DNA from: Parvibaculum lavamentivorans DS-1
GTDB taxonomy: Bacteria > Pseudomonadota > Alphaproteobacteria > Parvibaculales > Parvibaculaceae
Length of the DNA: 64,000 nt
Direction: 5' to 3'
Assembly: GCF_000017565.1 (NCBI RefSeq)
Contig: NC_009719.1
Span: 3,145,001-3,209,000 of the forward strand
How positions within the stretch are numbered: the first letter of the stretch is position 1; every line of letters begins with the position of its first letter. The notes under the pieces were generated by a model. It saw only the letters and a program-made list of their open reading frames with translations. It was not told the origin of the DNA and did not search any database. This document shows, in pieces, positions 53,146 through 62,143 of this stretch. Position numbers and translations under genes: made by a program.

Positions 53146-55362
53146 TTAGCGGGCGGCGATTGCCGGCCGCGAGGTATGAGGCGGATATTCGTTGAGACCG
53201 TCGGTGGCGTAGCGGCGATACCGCTTGAGATTGACCCGTGTCAGCAGAAGGCCGACGCGGCGGCTGCTCGCTGCCGACAGCAGCTTCAGCGCGCGGGCCA
53301 CGATGCGCCGGTTGGTCGACGACCACTTCACCACCAACACCGTCACGTCGGTAATCTTCGCCAGCACCTGCGCGTCGGCGGTCGCCATCGCGGCGGGTGA
53401 GTCGATGATGATGTAGTCATAGGTCTGCTGAAGCGCGTTCAATACCCAGAGCATCTGCGATGAGGCAAGGGCCGCCGTCGGGTTCGGCACCGGCGTGCCC
53501 GCCTGGATGACATGCGCATAGCTTGCATTGTCCTGCCGGATCACGTGCTGGAAGGCAGCGCGGCCGACAAGGAGGTCCGCAAGGCCAGGCTGCCGCCGAG
53601 CGCCGAGTGCTTCATGAAGCGAGGGATCGCGAAGATCGGCATCTATGATGACGGTGCGATAGCCCCCCATCGCAAAGACGCGGGCAAGACTTGCCGCCGT
53701 CGCCGTCTTGCCTTCGCCTGCGATGGCGGATGTGACGAGAACGGTGCGCGCGCGGCGGTCGCCGACGCGAGCCAGCAGCACGTGTCCTTGCAGGGCACGG
53801 ATGGCTTCGGCATAGAGCCCGGCCGGATCGCGCACGATGTCGAGAGCCGGATAGACGCTGCCTTTCTGCGTTTCAAGTTCCGGCACGAGTCCGAGGAAAG
53901 GCATGCCGGTCGCCCGCTCGATCTGGTCGCCGGCGCGGAAGCCGCGTGAGAAGGCTTCAAGGAGGAAGGCAACGAGGAACGAGAAGATGAGCCCGGCGAT
54001 GGTGGCGAGTGTCAGCGCGGCGCCCGTGCGCGGAAATGTCGGCTCGCTCGGCTGCTGTGCGCGGGAAACGATGCGTGCATTCGCTGCCTTGCTGTCCGCT
54101 TCGGCGCGGGCATTGGCCTCTTCGTAGCGGCGGAGAAAGGACTCGAGAAGTGACCGGTTGGTGTCGGCGTCGCGCTGCAGGGCGCGCAGCTTCACTTCAT
54201 CCTGGTTCACCTCGCCCATTCGGCGCTGAAGGCGATTAAGGCTGTCGCGCAACGAATTGACGCGCGCCCCGGCCACGCGGGCCTCGTTTTCCAGCGCGTC
54301 GATGACCTTGTGGACTTCCTTTTCGATCTGCCTGCCGAGGTCGTCCAGGTTTGCCTGGCTTTCCTGCATGCGCGGATGCGTCGGCAGCAACGTCTCGGAC
54401 ATCTGGGCGATCTGCGCCCGCAGCGCGACTTCCTGCTGGCGCAGGTTCTGGATCAGCGGCGACTGCAATACTTCCGCGGCGGAGTTGACCGCATTCCCGG
54501 AGGCGAGAAGGGAGCGCGCATTGGAGAGCTTGGCCTGTGCGGCGGCGCGGTCTGCCTCGGCGACCGAGAGCTGGCTGTTGAGGTCGGTCAACTGCTGTTG
54601 CGGCAAGGTCGAGCCGTTTGTCAGGAAGAGGCCGGACTTGGCCCGGAACGCTTCCACGGCCGCTTCCGAGGCTTGCACCTTGACGCGCAGTTCCGCGATC
54701 TGGCTGGCGAGCCACCTGGCGGCCTCGCTGTTGACGCCGGCTTTCTGTTCCACTTGTTGCGCGATGTAAAGCTCCGCCAGACGGTTCGGTACGATGGCGG
54801 CCATGCGCGGATCGGCGGAGGTGAAGACGATCGCGATCACGCGTGAATTGATCTTCTGGAAGACCTCGAGCCGCGAGAGCACGACATCCGTGATTTCCTC
54901 GATGTCGGTGGGCTGCTGCCGGTCCCGGAGGCCGAAGGCCACCGCAATACGGCCGAGGAAGCCCGGCGCCCGCAAGGCCGGATTGAACTCGGGATGAGCT
55001 GCCAGTCCGAGATCGGTAATCAGCCGCGCTGCCAGAGGCCGCGACGTCAGTACCTGAATTTCGCTTTGAAGGGTCTCGTTGTCGGGCAGCGATGGCGTGC
55101 TGTCCGCGTCGAATGTCGAGATTTCGCCAGCGCGTGGCGACAGCATGATGCGTGTCTCGACTGTGTAGGTCGGCACGACCGTCATCAGCCAGAAGATCGC
55201 GACGGCCATGAAAGCCACGAAGGTACAGGCGATGATCTCCTTGCGGGCCCAGACGCCGCGCAGCACTTCCCATGGCGAAATGTCGCCCACGGCGTTTTCA
55301 TCCGGCGCCGCTCTGCGCCGGTCGCCGAATGAGACTACGGGACTGATAGGAGTATCGGTCAT
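53146..55362 (-). CDS. Wzc/ExoP-like polysaccharide co-polymerase with BY-kinase domain
   Basis: 738 residues from the ATG at 55362 (MTDTPISPVVSFGDRRR). An inner-membrane helix after EVLRGVWARKEI (IACTFVAFMAVAIFWLMTVVP), a long periplasmic coiled coil, and a second helix (GAALTLATIAGLIFSFLVAFLLEAF) form the Wzz part. The C-terminal BY-kinase has SAIAGEGKTATAASLAR (Walker A), VIIDADLRDPSL (A') and YDYIIIDSPA (B). Only two or three Tyr occur in the tail (YRRYATDGLNEYPP), fewer than in E. coli Wzc. It controls chain length and export together with the Wza-like protein, encoded divergently 267 bp away. Confidence 0.92.
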   Translation of the reverse strand: MTDTPISPVVSFGDRRRAAPDENAVGDISPWEVLRGVWARKEIIACTFVAFMAVAIFWLMTVVPTYTVETRIMLSPRAGEISTFDADSTPSLPDNETLQSEIQVLTSRPLAARLITDLGLAAHPEFNPALRAPGFLGRIAVAFGLRDRQQPTDIEEITDVVLSRLEVFQKINSRVIAIVFTSADPRMAAIVPNRLAELYIAQQVEQKAGVNSEAARWLASQIAELRVKVQASEAAVEAFRAKSGLFLTNGSTLPQQQLTDLNSQLSVAEADRAAAQAKLSNARSLLASGNAVNSAAEVLQSPLIQNLRQQEVALRAQIAQMSETLLPTHPRMQESQANLDDLGRQIEKEVHKVIDALENEARVAGARVNSLRDSLNRLQRRMGEVNQDEVKLRALQRDADTNRSLLESFLRRYEEANARAEADSKAANARIVSRAQQPSEPTFPRTGAALTLATIAGLIFSFLVAFLLEAFSRGFRAGDQIERATGMPFLGLVPELETQKGSVYPALDIVRDPAGLYAEAIRALQGHVLLARVGDRRARTVLVTSAIAGEGKTATAASLARVFAMGGYRTVIIDADLRDPSLHEALGARRQPGLADLLVGRAAFQHVIRQDNASYAHVIQAGTPVPNPTAALASSQMLWVLNALQQTYDYIIIDSPAAMATADAQVLAKITDVTVLVVKWSSTNRRIVARALKLLSAASSRRVGLLLTRVNLKRYRRYATDGLNEYPPHTSRPAIAAR

Positions 55363-55472
55363 ACGTTCCGCTCGCAGGCGCCGTTCCCGTCCGCGCGACA
55401 GGGTTGCGAAAACGGTCGTGGCGCCACGTTCAAATCCAGCCCGTAGTAGACGGGTTTTTGGTAACGGAAGAC

Positions 55473-55575
55473 TTAACGGTAGAGGCCGGATAATGGCGGA
55501 AGCCAAGGGAGAGCCCGGCGATTTCGCCATCCGGGGGTGAGGGAGCAGTCCCGAATTGCCAAAAAATTAACCGTT
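55473..55575. promoter_or_regulatory. Inverted AACGGT boxes in the wzc/wza divergent region
   Basis: The 267-bp gap between the divergent kinase and export genes is unusually AT-rich for this window. It carries TTAACGGT (55473-55480) and, inverted, TTAACCGTT (55567-55575). Paired inverted boxes in a shared promoter region could bind one regulator controlling both genes. This is a visual observation only. Confidence 0.3.
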
Positions 55576-55629
55576 CCGGCATTAGCGTCTGTTCCGGAAT
55601 TCCCGGTACCCGGTAAGAGAGTCTGCCCC

Positions 55630-56190
55630 ATGAACGCCCGTCTCGCACTCGTCTTGATGGTCATCGGCGCCTTTGCCGCCGGCTGCGCGGAGCGCGGCCT
55701 GATCGCGGAGCGCCCGATCGTCCCGGAAAGCGAAATCTACCGGCTGGACACGGGCGACCAGCTTCGCGTTGTGGTGTTCGGACAGAGCGACCTCAGCGGC
55801 GATTTCACGGTCGACGGTACGGGCGCGATCTCGATGCCCTTGCTGCCGCCGCTTGTTGCGCGGGGAATGACGACGGATGAGTTCGAGCGTGCCGTTGCGG
55901 ACGAACTAGGCGCAAAACTGCTGCGCAACCCGAATGTCAGCGTCCAGGTCACGCAGTTCCGGCCCTTCTTCATTCTCGGCGAGGTTCAGCGCGCCGGGCA
56001 ATATCCCTTTGTAAACGGCATGACGGTGCAGAGCGCCGCGGCCATTGCCGGCGGCTTCACCTATCGGGCGGATGCCGACCGGGTGAAGATCACCCGCAAC
56101 CGGGGCGACCGTATCGTCGAACTCGGCGTCGACAGCAATGCGCCGGTAATGCCGGGAGATACGATCCTTGTGAAGGAGCGCTATTTCTGA
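55630..56190 (+). CDS. Wza-like polysaccharide export lipoprotein
   Basis: 186 residues from the ATG at 55630; upstream residues of the longer frame lack similarity. The lipoprotein signal is MNARLALVLMVIGAFAAGC, with AAGC as lipobox. Next comes the Poly_export domain (YRLDTGDQLRVVVFGQSDLSGDFTVDGTGAISMPLLPPLVARGMT) and a SLBB-like segment (PFFILGEVQRAGQYPF). It is much shorter than E. coli Wza, which is common in alphaproteobacteria. Its stop overlaps the next start as TGATG. Confidence 0.9.
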   Translation: MNARLALVLMVIGAFAAGCAERGLIAERPIVPESEIYRLDTGDQLRVVVFGQSDLSGDFTVDGTGAISMPLLPPLVARGMTTDEFERAVADELGAKLLRNPNVSVQVTQFRPFFILGEVQRAGQYPFVNGMTVQSAAAIAGGFTYRADADRVKITRNRGDRIVELGVDSNAPVMPGDTILVKERYF

Positions 56191-57410
56191 TGGCGTCTCC
56201 CGCGCATAGCGAAAATCCGCACGCCGTGCGCAAGGTGCTGCATGTGATGCGCCTGCCGATGGGCGGGCTCTTCCGTCATGTGCGGGATCTGGTGGCCGGA
56301 CAGCAGGCCGCGGGCATCGCGGCGGGCGTCATCTGCGCGGAACCGCCGGCGGATGATGGCGTCTCCGCGAGGCGGCTTGCCGAGCTTGCGCCGAAATGCG
56401 GCCTCGGTCTCCATGTCATACCGATGGGGCGGCTGCCGGGCGTCGGCGATGCCGTCAATATTCGTGAAGTTCGGGCGCTGGCCGATTGGCTGAAGCCCGA
56501 TGTTCTTCATGGCCACGGCGCCAAGGGCGGTATGCTTGCGCGCCTTGCGCCGCGCGACGGCGCCCGCGTCGTCCGTGTCTATACGCCTCATGGCGGTTCG
56601 CTGCACTACAATGCATTGAGCCCGCAGGGCTTCGTCTATCACACGGCCGAACGCCTGATGCGCCGCCGCACGGATGGTCTCATCTTCGAATCCGAATTCA
56701 GCCGCGCCGCCTATCTCGCCAAGATCGGCCGTCCGGGTGCGCCTACCGCCGTCATTCACAACGGGCTGACGGAAGACGAATTCCTGCCGGTGCCTCATGG
56801 CGACATGGCTGCCGACTTTCTCTTCATCGGCGAACTTCGGATGCTGAAGGGCGTCTCCACACTGATCGAAGCTGCTTCGACATTTTCGCGCCCGGTGCAT
56901 ATCCGTATCGTGGGCGCGGGGCCGGACCGCGCGCGTTTCGAGGAATTGGCGAAGACCGCCGGCTCCGCCGCCCGGTTCGAGTTCATGGGCGCGATGCCGG
57001 CGCGCGAAGCTTTCAGGCTCGGCCGCATTGCGGTCATGCCGTCCTGGAATGAATCGCTTCCCTATGTCGCGCTCGAAACCGCCGCTGCCGGTATCCCGCT
57101 CATCGCGACGCGTGTCGGCGGCATGGCGGAAATCTTCGGCCCGGATGCGACACGTCTCGTACCTGCGCAAAACGCTTCGGCGCTTGCCGCCGCCATGATG
57201 GCTGCCCTTGCCGATCCCGAAGCGGCTGCAGCTTCCGCCGCTCGTCTGCGCGCACGCGTCATGACGCATTTTTCGGCGAGCCAGATGGTCGAGGGTGTGA
57301 ACGGATTTTACGACCGCCTGCTCGAAGCGCGGAAGGCGCGGCTTCTCGCGCATACCGGGCGTTTGGCAGCAGCGCCTGTCGCGCCGGGCCTCACGGGTGC
57401 GGGGCAATAG
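56190..57410 (+). CDS. Glycosyltransferase family 4
   Basis: 406 residues, GT-B fold. RKVLHVMRLPMGGLFRHVRDLVAGQQAAGI is the N-terminal donor-loop pattern, VLHGHGAKGGMLARL follows, and the C-terminal EX7E-type stretch reads MPSWNESLPYVALETAAAGIPLIATRVGGMAEIFG. It transfers a sugar from a nucleotide donor to a growing lipid-linked unit. Its ATG overlaps the TGA of the export gene. The linkage formed cannot be predicted. Confidence 0.88.
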   Translation: MASPAHSENPHAVRKVLHVMRLPMGGLFRHVRDLVAGQQAAGIAAGVICAEPPADDGVSARRLAELAPKCGLGLHVIPMGRLPGVGDAVNIREVRALADWLKPDVLHGHGAKGGMLARLAPRDGARVVRVYTPHGGSLHYNALSPQGFVYHTAERLMRRRTDGLIFESEFSRAAYLAKIGRPGAPTAVIHNGLTEDEFLPVPHGDMAADFLFIGELRMLKGVSTLIEAASTFSRPVHIRIVGAGPDRARFEELAKTAGSAARFEFMGAMPAREAFRLGRIAVMPSWNESLPYVALETAAAGIPLIATRVGGMAEIFGPDATRLVPAQNASALAAAMMAALADPEAAAASAARLRARVMTHFSASQMVEGVNGFYDRLLEARKARLLAHTGRLAAAPVAPGLTGAGQ

Positions 57411-57411
57411 C

Positions 57412-58737
57412 GTGGACGGCTGGCAAACCGGCGGCTCCGCCCCCGCGCGGCCCATGCGCGGCCCCTCGCTCGCAATCCGTATCGGCGAAGCTTTCCTTTT
57501 CCTGGTTCTGTTGACCGGCTTCTACGTGAAGTCGCAGCAGGGACAGGATCAGCCGACGCCTTACGACATCCTGATGGTCGGAACCGTCGGGTTGTTCTTT
57601 CTTCTCGGGCTCAGGCTGCCGCGCGGTCTCGGCTGGCCGGCGGCGCTATGGGGTCTCGTCGTTATCGGCTATGGCATCGGCGCGATGGATGCGCTTTTTC
57701 TCGACCGCGTGAAGCCGTCTCTGATGGTGACGGTCTATCTGATCGGTTCATTCCTCTTCTTCGCTTCCTTCGTCTATGCGGATCCGGCGCGGCGTCTCAC
57801 GCAGATGTTCTGGGCCTATACGGCGGCGGCCTGCGTCGCGGCATTTCTAGGTGTCGGCGGATATTTCGGCGTCTTGCCGGGGTCGGAGAGCTTCCTCGTC
57901 TTCGGCCGCGCCACCGGCACCTTCAACGATCCGAACGTCTTCGGCCCTTTCCTTGTCGCGCCGGTCCTCTTTCTGGGATTGAAGCTGAGCGAGGCCCGTT
58001 CGCTCCGCGCGCTCTGGATGGTGGCGCCGCTCGGCCTGCTGGTGCTCGGACTGCTTCTCAGCTTCTCGCGCGGCGCGTGGGGAAATCTGCTGCTTTCCGG
58101 CATTCTCTTTTTCGTGCTGACGCTCGCCACCTCGCGGTCGCCGCGCCAGACCTTCCGTCTCATCGGCTTCGGTGCGCTCGCGGCCTTCATCATGGTGGCG
58201 GTTGTCGGCGTTGCACTGTCGAGCCCGAAAGTCTCGGCGCTCTTCAGCGAGCGTGCGTCGCTCACGCAGAATTACGACACCGATCCGCAGCATGGCCGTT
58301 TCGAGAGCCAGGCTCGCGCCTTCCAGATGGCGCTCGACCGGCCGTTCGGCATCGGCCCGGCGCAATGGGCCATCCTCAACAATCTGGACACCCATAACGT
58401 CTATCTGCATGTCCTGGTGGCCGGCGGTTTCCTGTCGGGCCTTGCCTTCATCGCCTTCCTGCTCATGACGGCGGTCAGGGGCTGGCGGGCAATCTCGATG
58501 GAGAATCAGTTCCAGGGGCTGCTGATCGTCGTCTATGCGGCCTTCATCGGCCATATCGCCGAGGCGATGATCATCGACATCGACAGCTGGCGGCACTTCT
58601 ATCTGCTTCTGGGGATGCTCTGGGGGGCTGTGCTCGCCGCCGAGAGGCGGGGCGTTGCCCGGCGGCAAATGACCGCCCCGCGCGCCGCGCCCGGAATTTC
58701 GGGTGCATCGGCGGCGGTTTCCGGCTTCCGCGTCTAG
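57412..58737 (+). CDS. O-antigen ligase / Wzy-type polymerase
   Basis: 441 residues from the GTG at 57412, one base after the GT4 stop; an in-frame GTG at 57397 inside the GT4 gene is possible. About 10-12 membrane helices. The Wzy_C/WaaL region contains FGRATGTFNDPNVFGPFLVAPVLFLGLKL and, in the large periplasmic loop, GRFESQARAFQMALDRPFGIGPAQWAILNNLDTHNVYLHVLVAGGF, with the catalytic-type His of TxHNxYL. It probably polymerises the exopolysaccharide repeat unit. Followed by tRNA-Cys on the other strand. Confidence 0.87.
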   Translation: MDGWQTGGSAPARPMRGPSLAIRIGEAFLFLVLLTGFYVKSQQGQDQPTPYDILMVGTVGLFFLLGLRLPRGLGWPAALWGLVVIGYGIGAMDALFLDRVKPSLMVTVYLIGSFLFFASFVYADPARRLTQMFWAYTAAACVAAFLGVGGYFGVLPGSESFLVFGRATGTFNDPNVFGPFLVAPVLFLGLKLSEARSLRALWMVAPLGLLVLGLLLSFSRGAWGNLLLSGILFFVLTLATSRSPRQTFRLIGFGALAAFIMVAVVGVALSSPKVSALFSERASLTQNYDTDPQHGRFESQARAFQMALDRPFGIGPAQWAILNNLDTHNVYLHVLVAGGFLSGLAFIAFLLMTAVRGWRAISMENQFQGLLIVVYAAFIGHIAEAMIIDIDSWRHFYLLLGMLWGAVLAAERRGVARRQMTAPRAAPGISGASAAVSGFRV

Positions 58738-58758
58738 CGTCTTTCCGGATCGGGATAG

Positions 58759-58832
58759 TGGAGGCCACGCCCGGAATCGAACCGGGGTGCACGGATTTGC
58801 AGTCCGCTGCGTAACCACTCCGCCACGTGGCC
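58759..58832 (-). tRNA. tRNA-Cys (anticodon GCA), CCA encoded
   Basis: Read on the minus strand, acceptor GGCCACG pairs with CGTGGCC, and the anticodon loop CTGCAAA gives GCA. Discriminator base is U, as required by CysRS. The T arm has GGTTCGATTCC, and CCA is encoded at 58759-58761. A matching promoter lies at 58867-58895. Confidence 0.95.
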
Positions 58833-58866
58833 TTTCCCTCCGGCGCGAGCCGGGTAGGGCGGGCGG

Positions 58867-58895
58867 GGTATAGCAATTCCGCCGCCCGGGTACAA
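58867..58895 (-). promoter_or_regulatory. Sigma-70-type promoter of tRNA-Cys
   Basis: On the minus strand, TTGTAC (58895-58890) and TATACC (58872-58867) are separated by 17 bp and followed by a GC-rich discriminator. Transcription would begin around 58860, about 28 nt before the mature tRNA. Confidence 0.65.
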
Positions 58896-59049
58896 CGATC
58901 ATTAGACCGCGCACATTTCCGGGCCGTTAACGGGCCCTTGCGGGGCTCTTTCGCGCTCCGGCGAATTGAGTTTAGGCGTCCGGGCCAGTATAAAGCGCCG
59001 GGAACCATCCTCTTCGCGCCATTTCCGGGACAGCCCTCTAGGACAGCTC

Positions 59050-59712
59050 ATGACCGACTTTGCCGCCGCCCGTCACAACATGGTCGAAAGCCAGGTGCGC
59101 ATCAATTCGGTGACGGACCGGCGCGTGATCGACGCCCTGTCGGCGATCCCGCGCGAGCGTTTCGTTCCGCAATCGAGCCAGGGCATCGCCTATATGGACG
59201 AGGACGTCCGTATCGCCGGCGGCAAGCCGCCGCGTTTCCTGATGGAACCGCGTGTTTTCGCGAAGATGGTGCAGCTCGCGGAAATCGGCCCGGAAGACCT
59301 GGTGCTCGATGTCGGCTGCGGCACGGGCTATTCGACGGCGGTTCTCGCGCGCCTTGCCGGTACTGTCGTCGCTCTCGAATGCGACGAAAACCTCGCCGCC
59401 AGTGCTGGCGCCACGCTGTCCGATCTCGGTGTCGACAATGCGGCGGTCCTGCCCGGTGCGCTTACGGAAGGTTGCGCGAAGCAGGCGCCCTACGATGTCA
59501 TCTTCATCAACGGCATGATCGGTTCGGTGCCGGATGCATTGCAGAACCAGCTGCGCGACGGGGGCCGTCTCGTTGCCGTTGTCGGCGACGGCATTTCCGG
59601 CCGCGCTCGGCTCTATGTCCGCTCGGGCGAAACCTTCAGCGGACGCGATGCCTTCGACGCCAATATCGGCTTCCTGCCCGGGTTCGAGCCGGTCGAGAGC
59701 TTTGTTTTCTGA
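59050..59712 (+). CDS. Protein-L-isoaspartate O-methyltransferase family protein
   Basis: 220 residues from the ATG at 59050 with AGGA upstream; the earlier part of the frame overlaps tRNA-Cys promoter sequence. The SAM motif is LVLDVGCGTGYSTAVLARL. PCM-family context is MVESQVRINSVTDRRVIDALSAIPRERFVP and AYMDEDVRIAGGKPPRFLMEPRVFAKMVQLAEI. In the true PCM the first segment carries a TxPH-type motif; here it is PPRFLMEP, so the substrate may differ. In alphaproteobacteria this paralogue often sits before tolC, as here. Confidence 0.82.
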   Translation: MTDFAAARHNMVESQVRINSVTDRRVIDALSAIPRERFVPQSSQGIAYMDEDVRIAGGKPPRFLMEPRVFAKMVQLAEIGPEDLVLDVGCGTGYSTAVLARLAGTVVALECDENLAASAGATLSDLGVDNAAVLPGALTEGCAKQAPYDVIFINGMIGSVPDALQNQLRDGGRLVAVVGDGISGRARLYVRSGETFSGRDAFDANIGFLPGFEPVESFVF

Positions 59713-59859
59713 GAAGTGATGGCACTTTGCATCTATTCCAGACAATTCTTCGGCCCTCTGGCAATAGCAATTCTCTCTTCCTACCTTTAGCCTGCCGAAG
59801 ACTGGTTCACTGCGGAAGCGTTGAGGGACGAAGCCGCCTCTTTTGCGAGAGCAACGATA

Positions 59860-61254
59860 ATGAAACGACCCACTAAGTCCCTGAGCCGCCTCCTTTCGCT
59901 CGCCCTCGGCACGACGGCCCTGACAGGCTTTCTTGCCGTTACGCCGGCTTCCGCCGAAAACCTCATCGATGCCTTGACCGCGGCCTATGCCACCAACCCG
60001 ACACTGCAGGCGCAGCGCGCCCAGTTGCGCGCCACCGACGAACTGGTGCCGCAGGCGCTGTCCGGCTGGCGGCCCAACCTGCAGGCGCAGGGCGCATATG
60101 GCGTTACCAGCACCGACACCACGCTCAATAACGGCGCCAGCGCGCGCGACGATCTCCGTCCGCTTTCCGGTTCCGTCACGCTCAGCCAGAACCTCTTTGC
60201 GGGCGGGCGCACGGTCAACGCGACCGATCAGGCCGAGGCCTCGGTGCAGTCCGGCCGCGAGTCGCTGCTGAGCGTCGAGCAGACGACGCTGCTGAATGCC
60301 GTGCAGGCCTATATGAACGTGATCCGCGATCAGAGCGTTCTTGAGCTCAACCGTAACAACGTTGAAGTGCTGAAACGCCAGCTCGATGCGACAACGGACC
60401 GTTTCCGTGTCGGCGAGCTCACGCGCACGGATACCGCCCAGTCGGAAGCCCGTCTCAGCCTTGCCCGCTCCAATCTCATCGCCGCCGAGGCGCAGCTCAC
60501 TGCGAGCCGCGCCTTCTACGAGCGCATCGTCGGCCAGCTTCCGGGCACGCTTGAGAAGCCGAACCGTCTCGAGGGACTGCCGGCCACCGAGGAAGAAGCC
60601 AGGGCACTGGCCGCGCAGAACAACCCGTCACTGCGTGCCGCGCGCTATTCGGAAGAAGCGAGCCGTGAGGCGATCAAGGTTGCCAAAGGTGCGCTGCTGC
60701 CGAGCTTCGACGTTCAGGCCCAATACCAATATGGCCGTGATCCCTCGTCCACGATCCGCGATGTCGAGGAAAGCTCGCTGCTCGGCGTGCTGACCATCCC
60801 GCTCTACCAGAGCGGCGTCGAGTATTCGCGGGTCCGCGAGGCGAAGGAAATCAACAATCAGAGCCGCCTCCAGATCTATGCCGTGCAGCGCCAGGTCGAT
60901 GAAGCGGTGCGGAATGCCTGGGAGCAGCTTCGCGCCAGCCGCGCCAGCATCACTTCCACCTCCGAGCAGGCCAATGCGAGCAATATCGCGCTGGAAGGCG
61001 TGCGGCAGGAATCCGAAGTGGGCGCCCGCACCACGCTCGACGTGCTCGATGCGGAGCAGGAATTCCTGAATGCGCGCGTTGCGCTGGTCAGTGCCGAGCG
61101 CGATCTGGCGGTCGCCGAATATGGGCTTCTCGCCGCGATGGGCCAGTTGACGGCGCGCAATCTTGAATTGCCGGTCGAGTATTACGATCCCGAAGCGAAT
61201 TATGGCGAGGTCCGCAACAAGTGGATCGGCTTCGGTACCGCCAGCGGCGAATAG
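59860..61254 (+). CDS. tolC: TolC-family outer-membrane efflux protein
   Basis: 464 residues from the ATG at 59860. The signal peptide is SLSRLLSLALGTTALTGFLAVTPASA, cleaved before ENLIDALTAAYATNPTLQAQRAQLRATDE. Two tandem OEP domains follow (about 30-220 and 240-440), with heptad-rich helices and YMNVIRDQSVLELNRNNVEVLKRQL. The family end GLLAAMGQLTARNLELPVEYYDPEANYGEVRNKWIGFG is typical of alphaproteobacterial TolC. It forms the trimeric outer-membrane duct for efflux pumps and type I secretion. Confidence 0.94.
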   Translation: MKRPTKSLSRLLSLALGTTALTGFLAVTPASAENLIDALTAAYATNPTLQAQRAQLRATDELVPQALSGWRPNLQAQGAYGVTSTDTTLNNGASARDDLRPLSGSVTLSQNLFAGGRTVNATDQAEASVQSGRESLLSVEQTTLLNAVQAYMNVIRDQSVLELNRNNVEVLKRQLDATTDRFRVGELTRTDTAQSEARLSLARSNLIAAEAQLTASRAFYERIVGQLPGTLEKPNRLEGLPATEEEARALAAQNNPSLRAARYSEEASREAIKVAKGALLPSFDVQAQYQYGRDPSSTIRDVEESSLLGVLTIPLYQSGVEYSRVREAKEINNQSRLQIYAVQRQVDEAVRNAWEQLRASRASITSTSEQANASNIALEGVRQESEVGARTTLDVLDAEQEFLNARVALVSAERDLAVAEYGLLAAMGQLTARNLELPVEYYDPEANYGEVRNKWIGFGTASGE

Positions 61255-61288
61255 GCATACCGTCCACAGATAAATTCCGGGAGAATTA

Positions 61289-61321
61289 AGGGGAAGTTGG
61301 CAAATTTGTTCAACTTCTCCT
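61289..61321. promoter_or_regulatory. Inverted repeat between tolC and popZ
   Basis: Arms AGGGGAAGTTG (61289-61299) and CAACTTCTCCT (61311-61321) match at 10 of 11 positions around an 11-nt AT-rich loop. It lies 34 bp after the tolC stop. Without a T-tract it is a weak terminator; it could be a regulator site or an mRNA 3'-end structure. Confidence 0.45.
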
Positions 61322-61394
61322 AAGGTTCTCTTGTTATTTATGAGGTTGCGGACAAGCGCGGAACCGCTGGACTCGAAGCTGGACGGAACGACGG

Positions 61395-62087
61395 ATGAGT
61401 AATCAAGGCTCGGCACAGGAACCGACGATGGAGGAGATTCTCGCCTCCATCCGGCGGATTATCTCGGAAGACAGCGGGCCCGAGGAGGGTGCGCAGGCGT
61501 CCGAGGTTGCTGCGCCCCCGCCGGCTCCCGAATCCCTCTATGAAGAGCCCGCACCGGAGCCGGAGCCTGTCGAAGACGACATTCTGGAGCTGACCGAGGC
61601 CCTGCCGGAGGAGCCGGCCGCGCCCGCGCCGACCTATATGCCGGAACCCGATTTCAACGACGATGACATCCAGTTCGCCGATCCGGTCCCCCAGCCTCAG
61701 CCGGAGCCCGTGGCGGAGCTGGAACCGGTCTATCAGCCGGAACCGGAGCCCGCCCCGGCGGTTGCCACCGGTATCGCGCCGCAGCCCGAGCCGGTTGCCG
61801 AAGACGAACCTGAAACCGCCTTTGAGGAGCCTGTCATGAGTGCCGATTCGGCCCCGAGCAAAGCTTCCCCGCTGCTGTCGAGCGACACCGAATCCGCCGC
61901 TTCCGCGGCCTTTGGTGCCCTGGCCAATTCCCTCATGACCTCATCCGGCGGCTCACGCACGCTGGAAGAGCTGGTGGGCGACCTGCTTCGCCCCATGCTC
62001 AAGGAATGGCTCGACGAGAACCTGCCCTCGCTGGTCGAGCGGCTCGTCGCCGAGGAAATCGAGCGGGTAGCGCGTCGCAAAGGCTGA
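61395..62087 (+). CDS. popZ: PopZ-type polar organising protein (DUF2497)
   Basis: 230 residues. A short conserved N-terminal helix (EPTMEEILASIRRIISED), a long Pro/Glu-rich acidic linker (about 30-150) and a conserved C-terminal multimerisation region (LEELVGDLLRPMLKEWLDENLPSLVERLVAEEIERVARR) match the PopZ plan of Caulobacter. PopZ forms a polar matrix that anchors ParB-bound origins and recruits cell-cycle regulators. The linker is longer than the roughly 80-residue one of Caulobacter and rich in PEPEP repeats. Position upstream of valS is conserved in many alphaproteobacteria. Confidence 0.92.
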   Translation: MSNQGSAQEPTMEEILASIRRIISEDSGPEEGAQASEVAAPPPAPESLYEEPAPEPEPVEDDILELTEALPEEPAAPAPTYMPEPDFNDDDIQFADPVPQPQPEPVAELEPVYQPEPEPAPAVATGIAPQPEPVAEDEPETAFEEPVMSADSAPSKASPLLSSDTESAASAAFGALANSLMTSSGGSRTLEELVGDLLRPMLKEWLDENLPSLVERLVAEEIERVARRKG

Positions 62088-62113
62088 CGCCCCCTCTCGC
62101 TTCATAGTCTCCA

Positions 62114-62143
62114 ATGCTTGATAGGGTGGCGCGGCCTGTGTAA
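62114..62143 (+). CDS. Possible nine-codon leader peptide before valS
   Basis: ATG at 62114 opens the short frame M-L-D-R-V-A-R-P-V ending at TAA 62141-62143. The last Val codon and the stop fall in the apex of the terminator hairpin at 62124-62168. Two of nine codons are Val (both GTG). No clear ribosome-binding site precedes it. This is only a candidate regulatory ORF for valS attenuation. Confidence 0.25.
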   Translation: MLDRVARPV

